From assembly GCF_024171695.1 (NCBI RefSeq), contig NZ_JAMTCF010000003.1:171548-235547 (forward strand): DNA of 64,000 nt, in the 5' to 3' direction. Under the pieces are notes generated by a model. The model did no database searches and had not been told where the DNA came from. It was given only the letters and a program-made list of their open reading frames with translations. Shown piece after piece: positions 17,126 through 27,358 of the stretch; position 1 is the stretch's first letter; each line of letters starts with the position of its first letter. The position numbers were made by a program, and so were the translations under genes. Source of the stretch: Actinosynnema pretiosum. Lineage in GTDB: Bacteria; Actinomycetota; Actinomycetes; Mycobacteriales; Pseudonocardiaceae.

Positions 17126-17208
17126 TGGGCGAGGGGGGAGTTGAACCCCCACGTCCTTTCGGACACACGGACCTGAACCGTGCGCGTCTGCCATTCCGCC
17201 ACTCGCCC
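17126..17208 (-). tRNA. tRNA-Leu (anticodon CAG)
   Basis: 83 bases. Acceptor stem GGGCGAG/CTCGCCC, D-arm with GGCGGAATGGCAGACGC, anticodon loop TTCAGGT giving CAG, a long variable arm as in class II tRNAs, and T-arm GGGGGTTCAACTCCCCC. Discriminator A; CCA is not encoded. Its place beside the fhaA operon matches leuT near the origin of mycobacteria. Confidence 0.95.
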
Positions 17209-17322
17209 TGGCGACGAGGAGAACACTAGCACGATCTCCATCCGGATTACCAATTGGCCCGTGTCCCGCCTCCCCGGCCCGGATACGATCGGGTCAGAAG
17301 TCGACCGAGTCGGAGGGTTGCC

Positions 17323-18603
17323 GTGGGCCTCGTACAGCGCTTCGAGCGCCGTCTCGAAGGCATGGTTGGCGACACCTTCGCCAGGGTGTTCGGCGGCAAC
17401 GTCGTCTCGCAGGAAGTGGCCCAGGCCCTCCAGCGGGAGGCGGATGGGAACATCCGGGAGCTGGCGGGCGGGCGGCTGCTGGCCCCCAACCACTACGTGG
17501 TCCTGCTCGGCCCTGAGGACCACGACAGGCTTGCCGGTGACGGCCAGGATGAACTACGCATCACCAAGTCCCTGGGCGACTCCATCCAGGAGCACCTGGA
17601 GGAGAGCGGATGGGATACCTATGGTGACGTCGTAGTCTCCCTGGAGCGCTCCGACGCGCTGCACACCGGTCAGTTCCGAACCCGCTCGTCCGTCGACCCC
17701 GACGTGAAAGTTGACAGCCGACGGTCAGCACCACCTCGCACTGCAGGAGACGGATCAATGAGCCAGCCTCCCGGCTACGGACAAGGACAGGGCCAGCCCG
17801 GCTACGACCCCTACGCGCAGGGCGGCTACGGCGGCCAGCAGGGTTACGACCAGCAGGGCTACGGCCAAGGCGGCCAGCAGCAGGGCTACGGCCAGCAGGG
17901 CTATGACCAGCAGGGCTACGGCCAAGGCGGCCAGCAGCCCGGTTACGACCAGCAGGGCTACGGCCAGGGCGGTCAGCAGCAGGGCTACGACCAGGGCTAC
18001 GGCCAGGGTTACGGCCAGGGCGGCCAGCAGCCCGGTTACGACCAGCAGGGCTACGGCCAGGGCGGCCAGCAGCCCGGCTACGACCAGGGCTACGGCCAGG
18101 GCGGCCAGCAGCCCGGTTACGGCCAGCAGCAGGGCTACGACCAGGGCTACGGCCAGGGCGGCGCGGGCTACGACCAGGGCGGCCAGGCGGGCTACGGCCA
18201 GCAGGCCGGGGGCTACGACCAGGCGGGCTACGGCCAGCAGGCGGGCGGCTACGACCAGGGCTACGGCCAGCAGGGCGGCTACGGCGGCGCCCCGGCGGGC
18301 GGCGCGCAGCGCCAGCTGAACGCGACGCTGCACCTGGACGACGGGTCCAACCGGACCTACAACCTGAAGCAGGGCGGCAACGTGGTCGGCCGCGGCCAGG
18401 AGGCCGACTTCCGGCTCCCCGACACCGGGGTCTCCAGGAGGCACCTGGAGATCACCTGGGACGGGCACAGTGCCATGCTCGCTGATCTCGGCTCGACCAA
18501 CGGCACGACGGTGAACGGGACCCCGGTGCAGACCTGGCAGCTCGCGGAAGGCGACGTCGTCCGCATCGGCCACTCGTCGCTGGTCTTCCGCACACAGGGC
18601 TGA
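17323..18603 (+). CDS. fhaA: FhaA: DUF3662 and FHA-domain protein with YGQ-rich repeat linker
   Basis: 426 residues from GTG 17323 (CGGAGGG upstream). N-terminal DUF3662 domain (about 1-115). An extreme low-complexity linker (about 147-325) of tandem G/Y/Q-rich units such as QQGYGQGG. C-terminal FHA domain (about 335-425) with [19 protein letters not shown] and [12 protein letters not shown], the phosphothreonine-binding residues. In mycobacteria FhaA binds phosphorylated partners of PknB signalling (MviN/MurJ-linked pseudokinase, CwlM) and restrains peptidoglycan synthesis. First gene of the seven-gene envelope operon. An internal start with a good ribosome site lies at 17758. Confidence 0.95.
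   Translation: MGLVQRFERRLEGMVGDTFARVFGGNVVSQEVAQALQREADGNIRELAGGRLLAPNHYVVLLGPEDHDRLAGDGQDELRITKSLGDSIQEHLEESGWDTYGDVVVSLERSDALHTGQFRTRSSVDPDVKVDSRRSAPPRTAGDGSMSQPPGYGQGQGQPGYDPYAQGGYGGQQGYDQQGYGQGGQQQGYGQQGYDQQGYGQGGQQPGYDQQGYGQGGQQQGYDQGYGQGYGQGGQQPGYDQQGYGQGGQQPGYDQGYGQGGQQPGYGQQQGYDQGYGQGGAGYDQGGQAGYGQQAGGYDQAGYGQQAGGYDQGYGQQGGYGGAPAGGAQRQLNATLHLDDGSNRTYNLKQGGNVVGRGQEADFRLPDTGVSRRHLEITWDGHSAMLADLGSTNGTTVNGTPVQTWQLAEGDVVRIGHSSLVFRTQG
17761..18290 (+). repeat. Tandem coding repeat in fhaA
   Basis: Imperfect direct repeats built from short modules (GGCTACGGCCAGGGCGG, CAGCAGGGCTACGACCAG) reiterated across about 530 bases, encoding Tyr-Gly-Gln-rich protein. Units vary in length and third-base changes are scattered, as in repeats that expand and contract. 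Confidence 0.9.
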
Positions 18604-18653
18604 GGTCGAGACGTGTGACGTGACGGCACTCAAGTCAGGAGCGGTTACAACCG

Positions 18654-19118
18654 GTGCCAGAGCTGGTGATGCAGCTGACCAGAGCGGGGTTCCTCATCCT
18701 GCTCTGGTTGTTCGTGTTGGCTGCGCTTCGAGTGGTGCGTTCTGACCTCTACGCGGCGTCGGGGCTGAGGGTCCCGACGCCGTCGATCAAGAAGGGGTTC
18801 AGGGGGGCGGGCAAGGGCGGCGCGAAGGCGCCCAGGCAGCTCGTGGTCACGCAGGGGGCCCTGTCGGGCACCCGGATCACGCTTGACGGGAAGCCGATCA
18901 TGATCGGCAGGGCCGACGACTCCACGCTCGTGCTGGACGACGACTTCGCGTCGACCCGGCACGCGCGTCTGTCGGCGCGCGGCGACGAGTGGTTCGTTGA
19001 GGACCTGGGGTCCACCAACGGCACCTACCTCGACCGCGCGAAGGTCACCAGTCCCGTCCGGGTCCCGATCGGCTCCCAGATCCGGATCGGCAAGACGGTG
19101 ATCGAGCTGAGGTCATGA
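18654..19118 (+). CDS. fhaB: FhaB/FipA: membrane-anchored FHA-domain protein
   Basis: 154 residues. One N-terminal membrane helix (about 8-28: LTRAGFLILLWLFVLAALRV), then a cytosolic FHA domain (about 60-150) with IGRADDSTLVLDDDFASTRH and [17 protein letters not shown] start matches the family N-terminus; AGGAG lies a little far upstream. The stop overlaps pstP (ATGA). In mycobacteria this protein (FhaB/FipA) is a PknA/PknB substrate acting in septal assembly under stress. Confidence 0.95.
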   Translation: MPELVMQLTRAGFLILLWLFVLAALRVVRSDLYAASGLRVPTPSIKKGFRGAGKGGAKAPRQLVVTQGALSGTRITLDGKPIMIGRADDSTLVLDDDFASTRHARLSARGDEWFVEDLGSTNGTYLDRAKVTSPVRVPIGSQIRIGKTVIELRS

Positions 19119-20536
19119 CCCTCGTCCTCCGATACGCGGCCCGGAGCGACCGGGGCCTGGTCCGCCAGAACAACCAGGACTCCGTGTACGCGGGCCCCCG
19201 CCTGCTCGCGCTCGCCGACGGCATGGGCGGCCACGCCGCGGGCGAGGTCGCCAGCAAGGTCGTCATCGCGGCCCTCGCGCCGCTCGACGACGACGAGCCG
19301 GGGGACGACCTCCTCGGCCAGCTCCGCGACGCGGTGATCAACGGCAACGGGGCGATCTCCGAGCTCGTGCAGAGCGACCCCGACCTGGACGGCATGGGCA
19401 CCACGCTCACCGCCGTCCTGTTCGCGGGCACCCGCCTCGGCATGGTGCACATCGGCGACTCGCGCGCCTACATGATGCGCAACGGGACCTTCAGCCAGAT
19501 CACGCACGACGACACGTTCGTCCAGTCGCTGATCGACGAGGGCCGGATCACCGAGGAGGAGGCGGCCACGCACCCGCAGCGCTCGCTGCTGCTGCGCGCG
19601 CTGACCGGCCACGAGGTCGAACCGCGCCTGATGGTGCGCGAGGCCAGGCCGGGCGACCGCTACCTGCTCTGCTCGGACGGCCTCTCCGGCGTGGTCACGC
19701 TGGAGACCCTGGACGAGGCGATCCGCATCCCGGACCCGCAGGCGTGCGCCGACCGGATGATCGAGCTGGCGCTCAAGGGCGGCGGGCCCGACAACGTCAC
19801 CGTGGTCGTGGCCGACGTCGTCGACGTCGACTTCGGCGAGAACGCCCCGATAGTGGGCGGAGCGGCCGGTGACGGCGGGGACGACCCGCCACCGCCGGAC
19901 TCGCCCGCCTCGCGGGCGAGCTCCATCACCGGGCCCCGGCCCGCGCCGCCGAGGCAGGAGCAGCCGCCACCGCCGCCGCAGGCCCCGAAGCGCAAGGGCA
20001 AGCTGAAGGTCCTGGCGCTGCTCGTGCTGGTGCTCCTGCTGCTGGCGGGCGCCGGTCTGGCCACCCGCTGGTGGGTGATGCGCCAGTACTACGTGGGCGC
20101 GGCGCAGGACGGCCAGGTGTCGGTGTTCCGCGGGGTGACCGGGAGCGTGCTCGGCTTCGAGCTGAACACGGTCGTGGAGGGCTCGTGCCCGCCCGGCTCC
20201 CAGGGCTGCGAGCCGATCGCACTGGACGACCTGAAGGTCTTCATGCGGGACGAGGTGAGCAGCGGCATCACCGCCGTGGACGGCCTGGAGGGCGCCCGCG
20301 AGGCGATCCGCAGGCTGCGCACGGAGCAGCTGCTGCCGCTGTGCGCGGACCCGCAGACGGCTCCCCCGACCCCGCCGTCGACGACCACCGGGTCGGCGAC
20401 GAGCGCCGAGCAGCCGCCGCCGAGCGGCGCGCAGGACCCGTCCTCGTCATCGGTCCCGCCGACCACCACCACGGAGGGCACCCCCCTCCCCACGCTCGCG
20501 CAGACGCCGGGCACGGACTGCCGGAAGGGTCAGTAG
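19115..20536 (+). CDS. pstP: PstP: PP2C-family Ser/Thr protein phosphatase
   Basis: 473 residues. Catalytic PP2C domain (1-240) with the metal-binding motifs RQNNQDS, LADGMGGHAAGE, VHIGDSRAYMMR, CSDGLSG and GGPDNVTVVV. A Pro-rich juxtamembrane segment leads to one membrane helix (about 295-315, VLALLVLVLLLLAGAGLA) and an extracytoplasmic domain ending in a Thr/Pro-rich tail. It reverses phosphorylation by PknA and PknB, encoded downstream. Coupled to fhaB by a four-base overlap. Confidence 0.96.
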   Translation: MTLVLRYAARSDRGLVRQNNQDSVYAGPRLLALADGMGGHAAGEVASKVVIAALAPLDDDEPGDDLLGQLRDAVINGNGAISELVQSDPDLDGMGTTLTAVLFAGTRLGMVHIGDSRAYMMRNGTFSQITHDDTFVQSLIDEGRITEEEAATHPQRSLLLRALTGHEVEPRLMVREARPGDRYLLCSDGLSGVVTLETLDEAIRIPDPQACADRMIELALKGGGPDNVTVVVADVVDVDFGENAPIVGGAAGDGGDDPPPPDSPASRASSITGPRPAPPRQEQPPPPPQAPKRKGKLKVLALLVLVLLLLAGAGLATRWWVMRQYYVGAAQDGQVSVFRGVTGSVLGFELNTVVEGSCPPGSQGCEPIALDDLKVFMRDEVSSGITAVDGLEGAREAIRRLRTEQLLPLCADPQTAPPTPPSTTTGSATSAEQPPPSGAQDPSSSSVPPTTTTEGTPLPTLAQTPGTDCRKGQ

Positions 20537-20539
20537 CCG

Positions 20540-22003
20540 ATGGGTTCGCCGGGCACCGGCGCGGAGGACACCCCGCTCGCGAGGGCGAGCGGCACGTCGC
20601 CGGGGTTGAAACCGCCACCCACCAAGCGGAGCACCGAGCTCTTCCTCCTGGCCTTCGGCGCGGTGCTGGTCACCGCCGCCCTGGTCCTGGTCGAGGCCAA
20701 CCAGGAGAAGGAGCTCTCGCTCAACATCATCTGGTACGGCCTGGCCTACCTGGTGATGCTGGCCGTGACGCACCTCGCGGTGCGGACCTGGGCGCCCTAC
20801 GCGGACCCGGTGATCCTGCCGTGCGTCACGCTGCTGAACGGGATCGGCCTGGTCGTGATCCACCGGATCGACCTGGGCATGGCCGACGTCCTCATCGAGG
20901 GCGAGCCCTGGTCCCCGGCGGCGCCGAAGCAGGTCATGTGGACGGGCCTGTCGCTCGTCCTGTTCTGCGCGGCGCTCAAGCTGCTCAAGGACCACCGCAC
21001 GCTGGCCAAGTTCGGCTACGTCTCGGGCCTGGTCGGCCTGGTCGCGCTGATCCTGCCGGGCGTCCTGCCCGGCTTCATCGCGCCGACGATCAACGGCGCG
21101 AAGATCTGGCTGCGCTTCGGCGGCGTCTCGATCCAGCCGGGCGAGTTCGCGAAGATCCTGCTGATGGTCTTCTTCGCGGCCTTCCTGGTCTCGAAGCGGG
21201 ACCTGTTCACCATCGCGGGCCGCCGGTTCCTCGGCATGGACCTGCCGCGCGCCCGCGACCTGGGCCCGCTGATCGCCGTGTGGGCGGTCGTGGTGTCGGT
21301 CATGGTGCTGCAGAAGGACCTCGGCTCGTCGCTGCTGTTCTTCGGCATCGTGCTGGTGCTGCTGTACGTGGCGACCGAGCGCGCGGTGTGGATCATCATC
21401 GGCGTCGGCCTGTTCATGGGCGCGGCGGTCGTGGCGTGGCGGTTGTTCATCCACGTCCAGACCCGCGTCGACAACTGGATCGACCCGTTCGCGGCCCCGT
21501 TGGTGGAGGGCCACCAGATCCTGCAGTCGCTGTTCAGCTTCGGCACGGGCGGCCTGTTCGGCGCGGGGCTGGGTGGCGGAAGGCCGGACCTGGTCCCCGA
21601 GGCGAACACCGACTTCATCGCCGCCGTCATCGGCGAGGAGCTGGGCCTGGTCGGCCTGGTCGCCGTGCTGCTGCTCTACACCGTGTTCGCGCTGCGCGGC
21701 CTGCGCAACGCGCTGTCGGTGCGCGACACGTTCGGCAAGCTGCTCGGCGGCGGCCTCGCGTTCGCGGTGGCGTTCCAGGTCTTCATCATCATCGGCGGCG
21801 TCATGAAGCTGATCCCGATGACCGGCATCACCGCCCCGTTCCTGTCCAAGGGCGGCTCGTCGCTGCTCGCCAACTACGTCCTGGTGGCCCTGCTGCTGCG
21901 GATCTCCGACGCGGCCCGGTCGCCGCAGGCGCCGGTGAAGCCGCGCGCGCAGCAGCCCGCGATCGCCGACCAGTTCACTGTCATGGTGGAGCGTCCGAAA
22001 TGA
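20540..22003 (+). CDS. rodA: RodA/FtsW-family peptidoglycan glycosyltransferase (SEDS)
   Basis: 487 residues, about twelve membrane helices after a 30-residue cytosolic leader. SEDS signatures: [20 protein letters not shown] near residue 185, [19 protein letters not shown] near 320, [19 protein letters not shown], and [20 protein letters not shown] near 430. Polymerises lipid II for wall elongation with its cognate PBP, encoded immediately downstream with a four-base overlap. Three bases separate it from pstP. Confidence 0.95.
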   Translation: MGSPGTGAEDTPLARASGTSPGLKPPPTKRSTELFLLAFGAVLVTAALVLVEANQEKELSLNIIWYGLAYLVMLAVTHLAVRTWAPYADPVILPCVTLLNGIGLVVIHRIDLGMADVLIEGEPWSPAAPKQVMWTGLSLVLFCAALKLLKDHRTLAKFGYVSGLVGLVALILPGVLPGFIAPTINGAKIWLRFGGVSIQPGEFAKILLMVFFAAFLVSKRDLFTIAGRRFLGMDLPRARDLGPLIAVWAVVVSVMVLQKDLGSSLLFFGIVLVLLYVATERAVWIIIGVGLFMGAAVVAWRLFIHVQTRVDNWIDPFAAPLVEGHQILQSLFSFGTGGLFGAGLGGGRPDLVPEANTDFIAAVIGEELGLVGLVAVLLLYTVFALRGLRNALSVRDTFGKLLGGGLAFAVAFQVFIIIGGVMKLIPMTGITAPFLSKGGSSLLANYVLVALLLRISDAARSPQAPVKPRAQQPAIADQFTVMVERPK

Positions 22004-23466
22004 ACACCCCGCTCCGCCGAGTCGGCGTCGCGATGATGGTCATGATGGTCATCCTGCTCGCGAACGCGACGTACGTGCAGGTCATCAAGGCCGACGAGTA
22101 CCGCACGAGCCAGTACAACCGGCGCGGCCTCCTGGAGATGCTCTCCCGCGAGCGCGGCAGCATCATCGCCTCCGACGGCACCCCGCTGGCCACGGTCACG
22201 CCGATCCCGGACAAGGACCGCTGGCAGCGGGTCTACTCCAACGGGCCGATGTACCTGCCGGTGACCGGCTACCTGGCCAACAACTTCGGCTCGAACGGGC
22301 TGGAGCGGGCCGAGAACGACCTGCTGATCGGCGAGGACGACCGGCTGTTCACGCGCAGGCTGTCCGACCTGATCACCGGCCGCGACCCCAAGGGCGCGAG
22401 CCTCCAGGTGACGATCAACCCGAAGGCGCAGCAGGCCGCGTACGAGGCGCTGGGCGACCGGACCGGCGCGGTCGTGGCGATCGAGCCGAAGACCGGCAAG
22501 ATCCTGGCGCTGGTGAGCACGCCCTCGTTCGACCCGAACAAGCTGGCCGTGCAGAACATCGCCGAGGAGCAGGCGTACTGGAACGAGGTCACCCAGGACA
22601 ACGCGGCGCAGCCCGACGCCAACCGCGCCCTGTCCTGGACCTACCCGCCCGGCTCCACGTTCAAGCTGGTCGTGGCGGCGGCGGGCCTCGAGGAGGGCAT
22701 GGACAAGTCGACCCAGGTCGACGCGCGCCCCACCATCACGCTGCCGGGCACGAACACCGAGCTGCCGAACTTCAACGGCAACAACTGCAACAACGGCGTC
22801 AACGCGACCCTGGAGCAGGCGATCGCCGAGTCGTGCAACACCGCGTTCGCGAAGCTCGCGAGCGACCTCGGCACGGCGAAGCTGCGCGAGCAGGCGGCGA
22901 AGTTCGGCATCGACGACCAGAAGTACCAGGTCCCGATGACCACGGCGGCCTCCACGATCGGCCCGATCCCGGACCAGCCCGCGCTCTACCAGACCGGCAT
23001 CGGCCAGCGCGACGTCCAGGTGACCCCGCTGGCGAACGCGGTGATGGTCGCGACCATCGCCAACAAGGGCGTCCGGATGAAGCCGTACCTGGTGGACAAG
23101 ATCCTCGGCACCGACACGGCGACCATCTCCGAGACCAAGCCCGACGAGGTCGACGAGGCCATGTCCGAGGACAGCGCCCAGATGCTGACCGAGATGATGA
23201 TCGCCGCCGAGAACAAGGCGGGCGGCACGGGCAAGCTCAGCAACATCCAGATCGCCTCGAAGACCGGCACCGCCGAGTGGGGCGCGGGCTCGACCCCGAA
23301 CCCGCACGCCTGGTACACCGCGTTCGCCCCGGCGAACGACCCGCAGATCGCGCTCGCGGTCATCGTCGAGAAGAGCGGCGGCCAGTCCGGCGGCAACGCG
23401 ACCGGCGGCCGGGTGGCCGCGCCCGTCGGCCGCGCGGTGATCAGCAGCTACCTCGGGAGCAGGTGA
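22000..23466 (+). CDS. pbpA: PbpA: class B penicillin-binding protein (transpeptidase)
   Basis: 488 residues. N-terminal membrane anchor (about 8-28), dimerisation region with [13 protein letters not shown], and C-terminal transpeptidase domain: catalytic SxxK in PPGSTFKLV near residue 217, SxN in ESCNTAFA near 280 and KTG in [10 protein letters not shown] near 421. It cross-links glycan strands made by RodA. ATG overlaps the rodA stop. Its stop shares one base with the pknA start. In mycobacteria PbpA is itself regulated by PknB. Confidence 0.96.
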   Translation: MNTPLRRVGVAMMVMMVILLANATYVQVIKADEYRTSQYNRRGLLEMLSRERGSIIASDGTPLATVTPIPDKDRWQRVYSNGPMYLPVTGYLANNFGSNGLERAENDLLIGEDDRLFTRRLSDLITGRDPKGASLQVTINPKAQQAAYEALGDRTGAVVAIEPKTGKILALVSTPSFDPNKLAVQNIAEEQAYWNEVTQDNAAQPDANRALSWTYPPGSTFKLVVAAAGLEEGMDKSTQVDARPTITLPGTNTELPNFNGNNCNNGVNATLEQAIAESCNTAFAKLASDLGTAKLREQAAKFGIDDQKYQVPMTTAASTIGPIPDQPALYQTGIGQRDVQVTPLANAVMVATIANKGVRMKPYLVDKILGTDTATISETKPDEVDEAMSEDSAQMLTEMMIAAENKAGGTGKLSNIQIASKTGTAEWGAGSTPNPHAWYTAFAPANDPQIALAVIVEKSGGQSGGNATGGRVAAPVGRAVISSYLGSR

Positions 23467-25118
23467 TGCTGTCCTCCGGCCAGCTCCTCGCCGAGCGGTA
23501 CCGCCTCACCAGGCGGATCGCCGTCGGCGGCATGGGCGAGGTCTGGGAGGCCGCCGACACCCGGTTGGACCGCAACGTCGCGGTGAAGGTGCTCAAGGCG
23601 GAGCTGAGCGGGGACGCCGAGTTCCTGAACCGGTTCCGCATCGAGGCCAGGACCACCGCGTCGCTGAACCACCCCGGCATCGCCGGGGTGCACGACTACG
23701 GGGAGACGGCCTCCGAGCCCGACGGGCCGGAGGACACCGCGTACCTGGTGATGGAGCTGGTCGAGGGCGAGCCCCTGGCCGCGGTCATCGCCAGGGGGCG
23801 GATGAACGCCGAGCGGGTGCTCGACGTGCTGGAGCAGGCGGGCACCGCGCTGCAGGCCGCGCACGAGCGGGGCCTGGTGCACCGGGACGTGAAGCCGGGG
23901 AACATCCTGGTGACCCCGGACGGCAAGGTGAAGATCACCGACTTCGGCATCGCGAAGGCGGCTGACGCGGCCCCGGTGACCCGGTCGGGGATGGTGATGG
24001 GCACGGCCCACTACATCGCCCCCGAGCAGGCGACCGGGCACGACGCCGAGCCCGCGAGCGACGTGTACGCGCTGGCGGTGTGCGGTTACGAGTGCCTCGT
24101 CGGGCACCGGCCGTTCCTGTCGGAGAACGCGGTGACCGTCGCGATGATGCACATCAGGGACGTCGCGCCGCCGCTGCCGCCGGACGTGCCGCCCGCCGTG
24201 CGGGCGCTGATCGAGGCGACGCTGGTCAAGGACCCGAGGCAGCGGTACCGCAACGGCGGCGAGTTCGCCTCGGCGGTGGCCGCGGTGCGGGCCGGTCAGC
24301 CGCTGCCCGCGCCGTCCGGGCTGGCGATGGCGGTGGGCGCCCCGCAGCTGGCTCCCCCTCCGCAGGCCCCGCCCTCGCAGCAGCTGCCCGTGCAGCCGAT
24401 GGGCGCGCCTCCGATGACCGGGCAGCCGATGCAGGCCGCGCAGGCGCAGCCGATGGCGGTCCAGCCGATGGGCGCGCCGCCCATGAGCGCGCCGCCGATG
24501 CCGTCGCAGCAGCTCCCGGCGCAGCTCACGCCGCCGCAGCAGCTGGCGGCTCCCCCGCCGATGGCCCCGCAGCAGCTCACGCCCCCGGCGCAGCTCACCC
24601 ACCCCGGCATCCCCGTGACGCACCCCGGTTCGCGTCCGGGGATGCAGCCCATCCACCCTCCCGCGGCAGGCCCGCACACGGGTGCTTTCCACCCGTCGGG
24701 CGCTCCGGGCCGGCATCCTGGACGCGGTCGCCCTCTGCTGTGGGTTATGGTCGCCTTCCTGGTGATCGCGCTGATCGCACTCAGCGTGCTCATCGTGCGC
24801 GAGGTCGCGGGGGACGATGGGGTGCCCGGCGGTCCGAACCCGCAGGACAGCACTCCCTCCGCGAGCAGGTCGGCGCGGGAGGACGCGACCGACCGGTTCC
24901 CCGGCACTCCGACGGTGCGGATCACCGGGGCGGACCACCTCGGCGCGCCCGCGGACGAGGTCGCGGCAACCTTGGCCGGGCACGGCGTCGAGCCCGAGAT
25001 CCGCTCGGAGCGGGGCGGCGCGCCCTCGGACGCGAGGCGGTGCCGGGTGAGCGAGCTGGAACCCGAGGGAGAGGTCGCGATCGGTACACGGGTGCGCGTC
25101 ACGTGCGTGCCCACCTGA
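23466..25118 (+). CDS. pknA: PknA: Ser/Thr protein kinase with PASTA-like C-terminus
   Basis: 550 residues. Kinase domain (about 12-280): [10 protein letters not shown], catalytic Lys in [25 protein letters not shown] and activation loop [15 protein letters not shown] long Pro/Gln/Met-rich juxtamembrane linker (about 290-420), one membrane helix (about 424-446) and an extracytoplasmic region whose last 70 residues resemble one degenerate PASTA domain ([29 protein letters not shown]). Controls cell shape and division in mycobacteria together with PknB. The gene begins one base into the pbpA stop. Confidence 0.95.
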   Translation: MLSSGQLLAERYRLTRRIAVGGMGEVWEAADTRLDRNVAVKVLKAELSGDAEFLNRFRIEARTTASLNHPGIAGVHDYGETASEPDGPEDTAYLVMELVEGEPLAAVIARGRMNAERVLDVLEQAGTALQAAHERGLVHRDVKPGNILVTPDGKVKITDFGIAKAADAAPVTRSGMVMGTAHYIAPEQATGHDAEPASDVYALAVCGYECLVGHRPFLSENAVTVAMMHIRDVAPPLPPDVPPAVRALIEATLVKDPRQRYRNGGEFASAVAAVRAGQPLPAPSGLAMAVGAPQLAPPPQAPPSQQLPVQPMGAPPMTGQPMQAAQAQPMAVQPMGAPPMSAPPMPSQQLPAQLTPPQQLAAPPPMAPQQLTPPAQLTHPGIPVTHPGSRPGMQPIHPPAAGPHTGAFHPSGAPGRHPGRGRPLLWVMVAFLVIALIALSVLIVREVAGDDGVPGGPNPQDSTPSASRSAREDATDRFPGTPTVRITGADHLGAPADEVAATLAGHGVEPEIRSERGGAPSDARRCRVSELEPEGEVAIGTRVRVTCVPT

Positions 25119-25197
25119 ACCGGGGGCGGCAGGCTGAACGCGCACGACGGGCACGACAAGGCTTGAGACCGTTGACGAGGAGCGGGACGAAGCACTG

Positions 25198-27246
25198 ATG
25201 AGCACTCCGCGACTGCTCTCCAACCGCTACGAACTCGGGGAGACCCTCGGCTACGGCGGCATGTCCGAGGTCCACAAGGGCAAGGACGTGCGGCTCAGCC
25301 GGGACGTGGCGATCAAGGTGCTCCGCGCCGACCTCGCCCGCGACGCCCAGTTCCAGGAGCGGTTCCGTCGTGAGGCCCAGAACTCCGCAGCGCTGAACCA
25401 CCCCGCCATCGTCGCCGTGTACGACACCGGCGAGACCGAGACCCAGTACGGCCCGCTGCCCTACATCGTCATGGAGTACGTGGACGGGCGGACGCTGCGC
25501 GACATCGTCAAGACCCAGGGCCCGCTGTCGAACAAGCGCGCCATGGAGGTCATGGCGGACGTGTCGGCCGCGCTGGACTTCAGCCACCGGCACGGCATCG
25601 TGCACCGCGACGTGAAGCCCGCGAACGTGATGATCACCCGTTCGGGCGCCGTCAAGGTCATGGACTTCGGCATCGCGCGCGCCGTGCACGACGGCCAGGC
25701 CGCCGTGACGCAGACCGCCGCGGTGATCGGCACCGCCCAGTACCTCTCCCCCGAGCAGGCGAAGGGCGAGGCGGTCGACGGCCGCAGCGACGTGTACGCG
25801 TCGGGCTGCGTGCTGTTCGAGCTGCTCACCGGCGAGCCCCCGTTCACCGGCGACTCGCCGGTCGCGGTGGCCTACCAGCACGTGCGGGAGGAGCCGAAGT
25901 CCCCGTCGTCGCTGAACCCGAAGGTGTCGCCCGCGCTGGACTCCATCGTGCTCAAGGCGATGGCCAAGGGCCCTGCGAACCGCTACCAGTCGGCCGCCGA
26001 GCTGCGCGCCGACCTGGTCCGCGTGCTGTCCGGCCAGCGGCCGTCCGCGCCCGTCGTGATGACGAGCGAGGAGCGGACCGCGCTGCTGGACCAGCAGCAG
26101 GCGCCCTCCGCGCCGACGCGCAGCGAGGCGGTGCAGACGACGAGCGGCGGCGGCAGGCACCGGCAGTCGGCGGTCAGGGAGCGCGAGCGGGAGCGCGACC
26201 GCGAGGACACCGGCAACTACAGCGCGGCTCTGGAGGAGGAGCGGGAGCGCCTGGCCGCGCGCAGGCGGATGTGGATGATCGCCATCGTCGTCCTGCTCTG
26301 CGCGGGCGTGCTGGCGCTGGCGATCTGGATCACCACGTCGGTGCTCGGGGACAACGACACCTCCAGCGGCGACTCCCAGCAGGTCGCGGTGCCGACGCTG
26401 GTCGGCAAGACCACCTCGGAGGCGCGCAACGCGCTGTCCGAGGCCGGGTTGGAGATCAGCCTCCAGCTGGTGCCGTGCCAGCCGGGCAGCCAGCCCAAGT
26501 GCGACGCGGCCAAGGACATCGACCGGGTGCTGGAGACCAGCCCCGCGAGCGGCAAGGCGGTCGACCGGAACACCAAGGTCGTCGTCATGGTGGGCACGAA
26601 CCCGGACGACGTCGAGGTGCCCGACCTGACCGGGCTGAGCGTCGCGGACGCGCAGGCCAAGCTCGGCGAGGACTGGAAGCTCGACACGAACCAGGAGCGG
26701 GTGGAGACCAGCGACCCGGCGAAGGTCGACAAGGTCGTCGAGCAGAACCCGATGCACGGCACGAAGGCCCCCAAGGGCACCACGATCACGATCAAGATCG
26801 GCCGGGAGCCCGAGTCCGTCGTGCTGCCGAACGTGATCGGCGTGCAGGAGGACGACGCGCGGGCCTCGCTGGAGCAGTCGGGCTTCAAGGTGCAGGTCAA
26901 GCAGGTCGACAGCGCCACCGACGCGGGCCAGGTCATCGCGCAGGACCCCGGCGCGGGCCGGGTCGAGAAGGGCACCACGGTCACCCTCAGCGTGTCCAAG
27001 GGCAACATGATCTCGATGCCGGACCTGCGGGGCATGACCGAGACCGAGGCCAAGGCGGCGCTGCGGCAGGCCCAGTGGAACGGCGACCTCCAGGTCACCA
27101 AGACGGCGGTGAGCGACCTCTCCCAGGACCGCAAGGTCCAGTCCCAGCAGACCTCCGTCGGGTCGGCGATCACCAAGGCGCAGCGGCTCAGCGTCGTCGT
27201 CGGCGAGTTCCGGCCGGGGTCGAGCAGCACGCCGCCCAGCAACTAG
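25198..27246 (+). CDS. pknB: PknB: Ser/Thr protein kinase with four PASTA domains
   Basis: 682 residues. Kinase domain (about 10-275): GYGGMSEVHKG, Lys in VAIKVLRAD, HRDVKPANVM, DFGIAR and the activation-loop threonines in TQTAAVIGTAQYLSPEQ. Juxtamembrane linker rich in Arg/Glu, one membrane helix (about 358-380), then four PASTA repeats (about 395-675), each starting with a VP/LP/MPDL-type motif. The PASTA part senses muropeptides or lipid II and the kinase regulates envelope growth (CwlM, FhaA, PbpA, MurJ partners). ATG follows GAGGAG. Last gene of the operon, followed by a terminator. Confidence 0.97.
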   Translation: MSTPRLLSNRYELGETLGYGGMSEVHKGKDVRLSRDVAIKVLRADLARDAQFQERFRREAQNSAALNHPAIVAVYDTGETETQYGPLPYIVMEYVDGRTLRDIVKTQGPLSNKRAMEVMADVSAALDFSHRHGIVHRDVKPANVMITRSGAVKVMDFGIARAVHDGQAAVTQTAAVIGTAQYLSPEQAKGEAVDGRSDVYASGCVLFELLTGEPPFTGDSPVAVAYQHVREEPKSPSSLNPKVSPALDSIVLKAMAKGPANRYQSAAELRADLVRVLSGQRPSAPVVMTSEERTALLDQQQAPSAPTRSEAVQTTSGGGRHRQSAVRERERERDREDTGNYSAALEEERERLAARRRMWMIAIVVLLCAGVLALAIWITTSVLGDNDTSSGDSQQVAVPTLVGKTTSEARNALSEAGLEISLQLVPCQPGSQPKCDAAKDIDRVLETSPASGKAVDRNTKVVVMVGTNPDDVEVPDLTGLSVADAQAKLGEDWKLDTNQERVETSDPAKVDKVVEQNPMHGTKAPKGTTITIKIGREPESVVLPNVIGVQEDDARASLEQSGFKVQVKQVDSATDAGQVIAQDPGAGRVEKGTTVTLSVSKGNMISMPDLRGMTETEAKAALRQAQWNGDLQVTKTAVSDLSQDRKVQSQQTSVGSAITKAQRLSVVVGEFRPGSSSTPPSN

Positions 27247-27298
27247 GCCGCCGCGCGCCGGGACCCCGGAGCCGGGTCGGCGCGGTCGGCGGAACGCG

Positions 27299-27333
27299 GA
27301 AGGGCCCTCCCGGAGCTGCCGGGAGGGCCCTTC
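27299..27333 (+). terminator. Terminator after pknB
   Basis: Perfect stem GAAGGGCCCTCCCGG / CCGGGAGGGCCCTTC with a five-base loop, between convergent pknB and pabA/trpG; it may work in both directions. Confidence 0.85.
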
Positions 27334-27358
27334 GCCGTCTGAGCGGACGCGGAACGGC

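Noticed and set aside
17761-18290. Repeats resembling a CRISPR array
   Set aside because: Units are variable, contiguous, in frame with FhaA and lack unique spacers; no cas genes are present.
17755-18633. Long open frame on the minus strand opposite fhaA (Ala/Val/Leu repeats)
   Set aside because: It is the mirror of the Tyr-Gly-Gln repeat; composition is an artefact of the repeated codons and it covers the FHA domain coding strand.
20071-21999. Very long plus-strand frame continuous with pbpA
   Set aside because: Only the part from 22000 is pbpA; the rest overlaps pstP and rodA in another frame and has the Arg/Gly-rich look of shadow translation.
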